Source: Candidatus Glassiibacteriota bacterium
Lineage (GTDB): Bacteria > Gemmatimonadota > Glassbacteria > GWA2-58-10
DNA: 5,751 nt
Direction: 5' to 3'
NCBI GenBank assembly: GCA_030604975.1
Contig: JAUVUV010000163.1
Span: 1-5,751 of the forward strand
The notes under the pieces were generated by a model. The model was not told where the DNA came from, made no database searches, and saw nothing but the letters and a program-made list of their open reading frames with translations. Below, piece after piece: positions 1 through 4,748 of the stretch. Position numbers and translations under genes: made by a program. Position 1 is the first letter of the stretch. Each line of letters opens with the position of its first letter.

Positions 1-253
1 ACTTCTACTGGACATAAAGCTCGATGTCTCAATCGAACTCGGACGGACGAAAATGCTGTTGCGCGATATCCTGGAACTCGGCCCGGGATCGGTGGTCGAG
101 CTGGATAAAATGGCCGGAGAAACAGTCGACCTGCTGATCAATAACAAGAAACTCGCAAAGGGTGAGGTAGTGGTGGTCGATGAAAATTTCGGGGTGCGGA
201 TTACCCACCTGATCAGCATGCAAGAGAGAATCAAGATGCTGCGGACCGGCTGA
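1..253 (+). CDS. fliN: Flagellar motor switch protein FliN, C-terminal part (5' end outside window)
   Basis: FliN is a subunit of the flagellar C-ring, where it forms the lower ring of the rotor switch, binds the export ATPase complex through FliH, and helps change rotation direction. The reading frame enters at base 2, and 83 residues are visible before the TGA at 251-253. They form an almost complete SpoA (surface presentation of antigens) domain with the family's typical strings: ELGRTKMLLRDIL, then GSVVELDKMAGE, then VDLLINNKKLAKGEVVVVDE, then FGVRITHL. The N-terminus lies outside the window, so it cannot be said whether the protein is a short FliN or the longer FliN/FliY type with a CheC-like part. 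A fliO gene follows on the same strand after about 120 nt, which matches the common fliM-fliN-fliO order. Identification is secure. Confidence 0.95.
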   Translation, partial: LLLDIKLDVSIELGRTKMLLRDILELGPGSVVELDKMAGETVDLLINNKKLAKGEVVVVDENFGVRITHLISMQERIKMLRTG

Positions 254-372
254 GCTTTCCTAAAAATTATCCGCTGTCCCGGTTTTCAGAATAGAGGCAG
301 ACGGCATCGCATCCTTTATCTTTCACCCGGGATACAAACTGTTTGAGAAAGGCAAGTTGCGAGGAATTCGTA

Positions 373-1065
373 TTGGATAAACTTTACCGGCTCTGGCCCC
401 CTCTCTCCGGAACAATGCATTTCTTTTTAAATATCTGTGCCAGAACGAAAAGTCTCTGCCCGGGAAAAGTCTTCCCGGCTGCTTTTTTTCTGGCGGTGCT
501 ATGGGTTTTCCTCCCGGTCGCTGGCGTTTCCTATCCCTCGGTGAACGCTGATTCCACACCGGCTGAAAAAACAATCCTTGATTCTATTCCAGACTCCCTG
601 CTTTCAGTGCAAAAGGGAAAATTTTTCACCTCCAGTGACAGTATTCTCAATAACCTCGCCCGTGCGGGTTCTACTCGGCCTTTGCAATTGTCGGATCGCA
701 AACCGGAAAAGATCTGGAGCCTTCGTAACATCGGATACGTTTTGGCCGTCATCGGCCTGCTTATCCTTTTTCTGCACTTTCTTCGCAAGATTGTCAACCG
801 GCCCATGGGTGCTTCGTTAATCGGTGAGCACTTTCAGGTATTGCAGCAATTTCATATGGGGCCCAAAAAAACCATTTCCCTGGTAAAAGTTTACAACCGG
901 CTACTGCTTCTGGGAGTAACCGAGACAACGATTACTACCCTTCTGGAGATAACCGAGGAAGAGGAAGTTGATCAGATCCTTACCCGGCTTAGCGACTCCC
1001 GGAAAGGCCAGCAGACGAATTTCCGTGAAATTTACCAGAGCCTGCTCTCCCGATTCAAAAAGTGA
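373..1065 (+). CDS. fliO: Flagellar type III export apparatus protein FliO, long form with signal peptide
   Basis: FliO is a membrane protein that helps assemble the FliP/FliQ/FliR export gate. The chosen start is TTG 373, giving 230 aa; it has GAGGAA at 361-366 with a 6-nt spacer. ATG 415 (216 aa) is an alternative with a weak SD, and TTG 343 has none. Residues about 33-51 (VFPAAFFLAVLWVFLPVAG) look like a signal-peptide core, with possible cleavage after VNA near residue 59. A polar stretch of about 60 residues follows and should be periplasmic. A membrane helix spans about 120-137 (IGYVLAVIGLLILFLHFL). The cytoplasmic FliO core is at about 153-195: FQVLQQFHMGPKKTISLVKV, then RLLLLGVTE and LLEI. 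Enterobacterial FliO is about half as long; the extended form resembles Bacillus FliO/FliZ. It follows fliN, but no fliP follows it. The start is less certain than the identity. Confidence 0.87.
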   Translation: MDKLYRLWPPLSGTMHFFLNICARTKSLCPGKVFPAAFFLAVLWVFLPVAGVSYPSVNADSTPAEKTILDSIPDSLLSVQKGKFFTSSDSILNNLARAGSTRPLQLSDRKPEKIWSLRNIGYVLAVIGLLILFLHFLRKIVNRPMGASLIGEHFQVLQQFHMGPKKTISLVKVYNRLLLLGVTETTITTLLEITEEEEVDQILTRLSDSRKGQQTNFREIYQSLLSRFKK

Positions 1066-1078
1066 TTTTTCCCATCCC

Positions 1079-1109
1079 TGACTTCGTCCTCTGAGGGTCA
1101 TTTCTTTTT
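1079..1109 (+). terminator. Weak candidate Rho-independent terminator after fliO
   Basis: Beginning 14 nt after the fliO stop codon, TGAC (1079-1082) pairs with GTCA (1097-1100), and CCT (1088-1090) pairs with AGG (1094-1096). This makes an imperfect hairpin with a 5-nt bulge, followed by TTTCTTTTT (1101-1109). The T-tract is good but the stem is short and bulged. If real, it would close the flagellar transcription unit at fliO and explain the break before the next gene. Confidence 0.35.
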
Positions 1110-1133
1110 ACAGCCAGCAGAATTACAGCAAGC

Positions 1134-1139
1134 TATACT
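1134..1139 (+). promoter_or_regulatory. Possible -10 element upstream of the creatininase-family gene
   Basis: TATACT matches the sigma-70 -10 consensus at five of six positions. The hexamer 17 nt upstream (CAGCCA, 1111-1116) matches TTGACA at only three positions. It lies between the possible fliO terminator and the next gene, where a promoter would be expected. A start from here would give a leader of about 110 nt that includes the G-rich stretch at 1146-1170. Confidence 0.25.
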
Positions 1140-1244
1140 GTTTTAGGTGGTGGAAAAGGTGAAGGGGTGGTATATTGATATTTAACGCAGGGACTTTGAA
1201 AGAAAAGCCCTTGGGGGATTCCTTTTCGATACTTTTCTACGGTC

Positions 1245-1251
1245 AAGGGGA
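1245..1251 (+). promoter_or_regulatory. Strong ribosome binding site fixing the creatininase-family start
   Basis: AAGGGGA lies 7 nt upstream of ATG 1259. This site and its spacing favour ATG 1259 over the in-frame TTG at 1175. The TTG would add 28 residues that resemble no part of the family fold. Confidence 0.75.
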
Positions 1252-1258
1252 ACAATTG

Positions 1259-1993
1259 ATGGTCGACACCAACGCGACCTCTTTCGAATTAGCGAAAAGC
1301 CGGCCCGAGATCGCGTTTCTTCCCGTGGGAGCCTGCGAGCAGCATTTCGGGATTCTGCCGCTGAACACGGATATCAGGCAGAGCGAGAGGCTCGCCCGGG
1401 ACATCGCTTCTGCTTTTAACAGCTATCTGCTGCCCCCGCTTCCCTTTGGCACTTCACTGGAAAACACTGGCGCCAGCGGTACGGTCACCCTGATGTCGTC
1501 CACCCTGGCCGCTGTGGTCAAGGATGTGGTGGAAAGCCTCTACCGGCAGGATTTCGAGTTCGTGGTGATCGTGAATTCTCACGGAGGAAATTTTGTTCTG
1601 CGGCCGGCTGTTCGAGAGATCAATTACCGCAATGAGGGGCGCAAGACAATATTTATCGATCCGTGGGAAATCGTTCCCGCCGCAAGCGTGGCCAAGATTT
1701 TCGGGGGGAAAAACGAGTTGCACTGTGGGGAGATCGAAACCTCGGTGATGCTTTATCTCGAACCGGACGTAGTGCGTACCGAACATATCGTCGACGGCGA
1801 ACCGGATGCCATGAGAGTGGAACTCGACATGTTCTCCATTCCTGTTCTGACCGGGGGAAAACCCTGGGGCCAGGCCAGGAAAGCATCTGCTGCAAAGGGC
1901 CGCGCCTTTTATGAACTAATGATCCGCCACTCGGTCGAGTTTATTAAAAAGATTATCGAACGGCACAGAAAACATCCCTCCTATCACGGCTGA
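1259..1993 (+). CDS. Creatininase/creatinine amidohydrolase family metallohydrolase
   Basis: This is a 244-aa member of the creatininase family, which are cytoplasmic, usually di-metal hydrolases that open cyclic or linear amide bonds. Known members include creatinine amidohydrolase, the formamide deformylase ArfB and the mycofactocin peptidase MftE. Metal-binding motifs are visible in order: LPVGACEQHFGILPLNTD (E27, H29, D38), NSHGGN (H108) and HCGEIETS (H155, E160). GTSLENTGASGTVTL at about 64-78 corresponds to the family's conserved glycine-rich loop. Length is normal. Two small departures are EQHFG where most members have EQHGP, and HCG where HAG is usual. No signal peptide is present. 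The neighbours do not reveal a substrate: there is no mycofactocin precursor or radical-SAM gene, and no creatinase or hydantoinase. A convergent peptidase gene ends 13 nt away. The family is secure, but the substrate is unknown and creatinine should not be assumed. Confidence 0.92.
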   Translation: MVDTNATSFELAKSRPEIAFLPVGACEQHFGILPLNTDIRQSERLARDIASAFNSYLLPPLPFGTSLENTGASGTVTLMSSTLAAVVKDVVESLYRQDFEFVVIVNSHGGNFVLRPAVREINYRNEGRKTIFIDPWEIVPAASVAKIFGGKNELHCGEIETSVMLYLEPDVVRTEHIVDGEPDAMRVELDMFSIPVLTGGKPWGQARKASAAKGRAFYELMIRHSVEFIKKIIERHRKHPSYHG

Positions 1994-2006
1994 ACTCAAT
2001 GGCGTA

Positions 2007-3893
2007 TCAGCGCTTTTCCAGGGAAAAATAGCCGTATTCCTCCAGAGTCCTGAAAAGTGTCATCAGCTTCTCCAACTTCGGAGTCTTGCCCTGTTCCTGG
2101 CCTGCCAGCCACTGGATCTGTAAGATACTGCGTTTGCCGTCCGACCAGAAAATCGGCGCGTTGTCATCGTAAGACCATGAACTGAAAGAGGCCAGATCCC
2201 TCTCTTTTTTAACTTTTTTCGGCACACGGCCCAATGAATACGAACCCCAGACCTTTCGCACCGGCACGATACTGTCGGCTTCGCGTTCAAGATCGCTTTT
2301 GGGCTCGAGTTTGAATCCAGGTCCCTCTGGCCGCGCCGATTCAGCAATGGCCTCAAGCCTCTCTTTGGTTGTTCTTATTTTCTCGGTCAACTTTTTGTTT
2401 TTCTCATCCTTTAGCACCAGATCGGTCAATGTTTCGAGCCGTCCGTGAAGTACGGGCTTCAGGTGCTGAAGGCGTTCGTCGAAAGAAACGCTGTCTCGGT
2501 GATCGGCTATCAGCTCAGCAAGTTCGGACAGTGTGTTGCGGAGAACCACATCCACCAGTTCTTCGGCAGATTTCGCTCCGCCGTTGGCAACCGTGTAAAC
2601 GCCAGCTGCCAGAAGAGCACCGATTTCACCCATCACGGTTGTGTCCAGATTTTCCGGGCGGTCGCTGCTGGTGTGGTAGTGGCGGTCCCTCATGAAAATG
2701 ATCGAGGGGCACGGGATGCCGATCATCGGGTCGGCAAGAAAATTATCGTTGATAATGAATTTCTGCTTTTCCCAGTGCCAGCGGGGATGATTTTTATATA
2801 GTTCGCCTACAAGGTCCAAAGTGAGGTCATCGATAAAATGAGGATTGCTGTGCGGTTCCATGAACACCTGAAGCCAGCTGTTACAGATTTCCTGTTTGGC
2901 CCCGACCATGTCCGGATTGAAGGCGCAGACCACCCGGTCGGTGATCTCAGGATTGGCGGTGATATGAGCCAGAAAACCGATCACCTCCCAGGAGCAGATA
3001 ACCCTGATCGTGCGCTTGGGAGCTTCGAGTTCACCGCGGGAGACCATGTCGATTATCGAGCGGGCAACCTCAAGCGAGGCGCCAACTCCGGATGCGTTAT
3101 CGTGCGCCCCGACCTCGTGAAGGTGCTGAATCAGCCAGATTTCCTTCTCCGGCTCGACAGTTCCGGGAATTACCCCGGTTGTCACGGGCAGGTAACTGTC
3201 ATAAAGCTTGGTCTCGATCCTGGCGAAAGCCTCGACTTCACCCTGCTCTGCCAGCAGGCCGCGCAGCCAGTCGCCATTGGCCGGAGTTATCGAGAACGCC
3301 AGAATGTTTTCCCTGTTCTGGGGAAAGAGGAAGGCGTTGTGCCAGCGCACCAGATGCATGTTTTCCTCGCGTACACGGACATCCGGCCAGTAGGGTAACT
3401 CATCGCTGATAACACCCAGGGCACCTTTTTCGATAATCTTTTCTCTGAGCTTATAATCCAGCGGAACCTTGTGCTGAAAGAGTAGCTTGCCCTTGATAGC
3501 ATCCTCAGTGTCCGCCCGGACTATTTTCGTGTTGACCCCCTCCGGTGGCGTGCTTCCGCACCAGAGCATCAGATTGCAGGGATCAGCCTGCCGGTCGGCG
3601 ATCCGACGGGGCTTGCCTTTCGGGCCCTTGACATCGAGAATTCCGGAAATCGCATCCCACCCCTGGGGTCCCTCCCAGTCGGCGAAAAGGTTGGTTCCGG
3701 TGGTCTTGTATTTCAAGATTTCAACGTTGCTTAAGCCAATCTCCTCCATAATTGCCTTGGTGGTTTCCGCTGCACGGTGATATCCTGGGAAAGTGGATAG
3801 CCTGTCGTGTGCCCAGAACCGATAGATATATTCCAAAGCCCGTCCGCCTGAAGTTTCACCTCGCATCTTTTTCAGAATCTCTTTATGAAACAT
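2007..3893 (-). CDS. Large M28/DUF4910-like zinc aminopeptidase-type protein with PA-like insertion
   Basis: This 628-aa protein has a metallopeptidase fold; likely activity is release of N-terminal residues or cleavage of another amide. The chosen start is ATG 3891-3893, which has AAGGG (3901-3905 on the complement) 7 nt upstream. ATG 3908 would add five residues (residue numbers here count from it) but has no SD. The N-terminal helical part (about 20-70) is as in M28/DUF4910 proteins. A protease-associated (PA)-like segment spans about 110-230 (KGKLLFQHK, KGALGVISDELP). The catalytic core spans about 255-445, with HLHEVGAHDNASG (262-274), SWEVIGFLAH (306-315), FNPDMVG (330-336) and RHYHTSSD (409-416). 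DNASG, NPDMVG and YHTSSD are M28 hallmarks. The usual Glu-Glu pair reads E308-V309, and the usual HxD reads HLH, so the metal site is altered, nearer DUF4910-type enzymes. About 190 charged, partly helical residues follow the core. No signal peptide is seen, so a cytoplasmic location is inferred. Confidence 0.85.
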   Translation of the reverse strand: MFHKEILKKMRGETSGGRALEYIYRFWAHDRLSTFPGYHRAAETTKAIMEEIGLSNVEILKYKTTGTNLFADWEGPQGWDAISGILDVKGPKGKPRRIADRQADPCNLMLWCGSTPPEGVNTKIVRADTEDAIKGKLLFQHKVPLDYKLREKIIEKGALGVISDELPYWPDVRVREENMHLVRWHNAFLFPQNRENILAFSITPANGDWLRGLLAEQGEVEAFARIETKLYDSYLPVTTGVIPGTVEPEKEIWLIQHLHEVGAHDNASGVGASLEVARSIIDMVSRGELEAPKRTIRVICSWEVIGFLAHITANPEITDRVVCAFNPDMVGAKQEICNSWLQVFMEPHSNPHFIDDLTLDLVGELYKNHPRWHWEKQKFIINDNFLADPMIGIPCPSIIFMRDRHYHTSSDRPENLDTTVMGEIGALLAAGVYTVANGGAKSAEELVDVVLRNTLSELAELIADHRDSVSFDERLQHLKPVLHGRLETLTDLVLKDEKNKKLTEKIRTTKERLEAIAESARPEGPGFKLEPKSDLEREADSIVPVRKVWGSYSLGRVPKKVKKERDLASFSSWSYDDNAPIFWSDGKRSILQIQWLAGQEQGKTPKLEKLMTLFRTLEEYGYFSLEKR

Positions 3894-3900
3894 TTCGGCA

Positions 3901-3905
3901 CCCTT
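3901..3905 (-). promoter_or_regulatory. Ribosome binding site deciding the peptidase start
   Basis: On the minus strand AAGGG precedes ATG 3893 by 7 nt. It overlaps the first codons of the longer reading frame that would start at 3908. This supports a start at 3893, five codons shorter than the longest frame. Confidence 0.65.
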
Positions 3906-3986
3906 CATAAACAGAGTTCGATTTGTATAAGAGGCAATTTGAACTGATAAGTAGAATCAAATTGACGAGTAACGAAAATTTGAATT

Positions 3987-4014
3987 AAAAAACAGGATCT
4001 GGAAAATTCTGTTT
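3987..4014 (-). terminator. Candidate Rho-independent terminator after the cyclic-nucleotide-binding gene
   Basis: Read on the minus strand, AAACAG (complement of 4009-4014) pairs with CTGTTT (complement of 3990-3995). The stem continues past one A-C mismatch by two more base pairs around a 7-nt loop. The distal arm runs into a run of six T (complement of 3987-3992), partly used in the stem. It lies about 27 nt beyond the stop codon of the cyclic-nucleotide-binding gene. The stem is AT-rich, so efficiency is uncertain. It would separate that gene from the peptidase gene downstream. Confidence 0.45.
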
Positions 4015-4040
4015 GCCTTTGTGTAAAGGAGAAAGGGGAA

Positions 4041-4505
4041 TCAGAAACGGTCCAGGAGCATATCGGCTTGGCGCAACCGTTTTGAAAGCTCGCGGGCCAG
4101 GTAGCGTAGGAGTTTCACGCTCAGGTGAGGGAAATCGTTCAGCAGCCGGTGACCATCGAAAGCGAAAAGCTCGACCGCGGTGGCGGCCACAACTGTAGCC
4201 GAACGAGGCTGGTTGTCGAGCACAGCCATTTCGCCGAAAACCTCGCCAGGCCCGAGTTGCGCCAGAATCCTACCGCTGGCTTCCTTGCGAATGTCGACCT
4301 TGCCTTTCAGTATGGCGTAAAACTGTGTGCCGATGTCTCCCTCTTTAAAAATCTCGGCCCCTTTATCACATTTAACCCGCTCGGAACAGAATAGAAGCAG
4401 GGAGATTTCTTCAGGGGAAAATGAGGAAAAAAAGCTGTACTTCACAAGGCTGTTAACCAATTTCTTCTTTTTTACCCCGTCATATTTGGGAAGACTGGTT
4501 AACAT
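4041..4505 (-). CDS. Stand-alone cyclic-nucleotide-binding-domain (CRP/PKA-type) protein
   Basis: This 154-aa protein consists almost entirely of one cNMP-binding domain. The chosen start is ATG 4503-4505, with AGAGG 5 nt upstream. An in-frame ATG at 4532 would add nine residues but lacks an SD. An entry helix (VKYSFFSSFSPEEISLLL, about 21-38) is followed by the beta-roll (IFKEGDIGTQFYAILKGKVDI, about 52-72). The phosphate-binding cassette is FGEMAVLDNQPRSATV at about 90-105. Its Gly-Glu and the Arg-Ser that contact the cyclic phosphate in CRP and PKA are present, so binding of cAMP, cGMP or a related ligand is plausible. A C-terminal helix (LSVKLLRYLARELSKRLRQA) ends the protein. There is no helix-turn-helix, kinase, channel or cyclase domain, so it cannot act as CRP does. 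It would have to signal through a protein partner. It is divergent from the cytochrome gene and upstream of the peptidase gene on the same strand. Confidence 0.93.
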   Translation of the reverse strand: MLTSLPKYDGVKKKKLVNSLVKYSFFSSFSPEEISLLLFCSERVKCDKGAEIFKEGDIGTQFYAILKGKVDIRKEASGRILAQLGPGEVFGEMAVLDNQPRSATVVAATAVELFAFDGHRLLNDFPHLSVKLLRYLARELSKRLRQADMLLDRF

Positions 4506-4510
4506 TTTTT

Positions 4511-4515
4511 CCTCT
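4511..4515 (-). promoter_or_regulatory. Ribosome binding site deciding the start of the cyclic-nucleotide-binding gene
   Basis: AGAGG on the minus strand is followed by five A residues and then ATG 4505. The upstream in-frame ATG at 4532 has no comparable site, so the shorter protein is preferred. Confidence 0.65.
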
Positions 4516-4602
4516 TTCAATCTCGGGCCCATTTTTCGGACCGCTGGAGGGATTTAAGCTCAGCCAAACATTTTTATTAAGCTATCATTTATTTACATGC
4601 TT

Positions 4603-4608
4603 TGTCAA
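4603..4608 (-). promoter_or_regulatory. Possible -35 element for the cyclic-nucleotide-binding gene
   Basis: The minus strand reads a perfect TTGACA here, about 100 nt upstream of the gene start. The hexamers at 16-18 nt spacing (GATAGC, ATAGCT, TAGCTT) match the -10 consensus poorly. The promoter assignment is therefore weak, although a minus-strand promoter is expected in this region. Confidence 0.25.
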
Positions 4609-4628
4609 CAATTATCAAGTTTTAATTG
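4609..4628. promoter_or_regulatory. Inverted repeat CAATTA-N8-TAATTG, possible operator
   Basis: Perfect 6-nt arms (4609-4614 and 4623-4628) flank 8 nt in the divergent intergenic region. The centre is about 78 nt upstream of the predicted cytochrome transcription start, just upstream of the minus-strand TTGACA. The position suits a regulator site serving either gene. The region is AT-rich, so chance symmetry is possible. Confidence 0.3.
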
Positions 4629-4636
4629 AAACCAAG

Positions 4637-4656
4637 TTTAGCGGAAAACCGTTAAA
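4637..4656. promoter_or_regulatory. Pseudo-palindrome TTTAgCGG-N4-CCGtTAAA beside the cytochrome promoter
   Basis: This is a 20-bp symmetrical site in which 7 of 8 arm positions pair; only g4641/t4652 fails. It ends 4 nt before the -35 hexamer, and its centre is about 50 nt upstream of the predicted start of transcription. That is where an activator touching RNA polymerase could bind, and a repressor could also act there. It does not match the FNR or CRP consensus. Confidence 0.4.
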
Positions 4657-4660
4657 ATTC

Positions 4661-4689
4661 TTGACAGAGCCAGGACGTAGCCTTAAAAT
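4661..4689 (+). promoter_or_regulatory. Near-consensus sigma-70 promoter for the cytochrome operon
   Basis: A perfect -35 hexamer TTGACA (4661-4666), an ideal 17-nt spacer and TAAAAT (4684-4689, five of six matches to TATAAT) form a strong predicted housekeeping promoter. Transcription would begin near 4696, giving a leader of about 52 nt before TTG 4749. The upstream sequence is AT-rich and includes two inverted repeats. Confidence 0.8.
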
Positions 4690-4748
4690 ATTTCATAAGT
4701 TACATCCCTTATCGCTCCCATTCCAAAATTCTCGCCAGGATAATTTAT

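Noticed and set aside
275..334. TCCCGG (277-282) and CCGGGA (327-332) arms between fliN and fliO, possible RNA structure
   Set aside because: The loop is about 44 nt with no further pairing and no known leader motif. GC-rich arms of this length can arise by chance.
1175..1258. N-terminal extension of the creatininase-family protein from TTG 1175
   Set aside because: ATG 1259 has a much better SD at ideal distance and begins close to the family's first strand. The extra 28 residues resemble no part of the fold.
1989..2011. GCTGA-N13-TCAGC inverted repeat between the convergent genes, followed by TTTT
   Set aside because: The arms are just the two genes' final bases and stop codons. Five base pairs with a 13-nt loop are too weak to call a terminator.
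2838..3398. A 186-codon + strand open frame, with further + strand frames at 2445-2801 and 3487-3780
   Set aside because: They lie antisense inside the peptidase gene, show no recognisable domain, have Arg/Gly/Pro-rich shadow-type composition, and oppose a frame with clear M28 motifs.
3962..3990. TTGACG with a TTAAAA 17 nt downstream on the + strand, possible promoter
   Set aside because: There is no + strand gene downstream until 4749, and both hexamers are imperfect in AT-rich sequence.
4603..4619. FNR/CRP-type site around TTGTCAACAATTATCAA
   Set aside because: The half-sites resemble FNR (ATCAA) on one side only, and the spacing is 7 nt where FNR needs 4. It does not fit the CRP pattern either.
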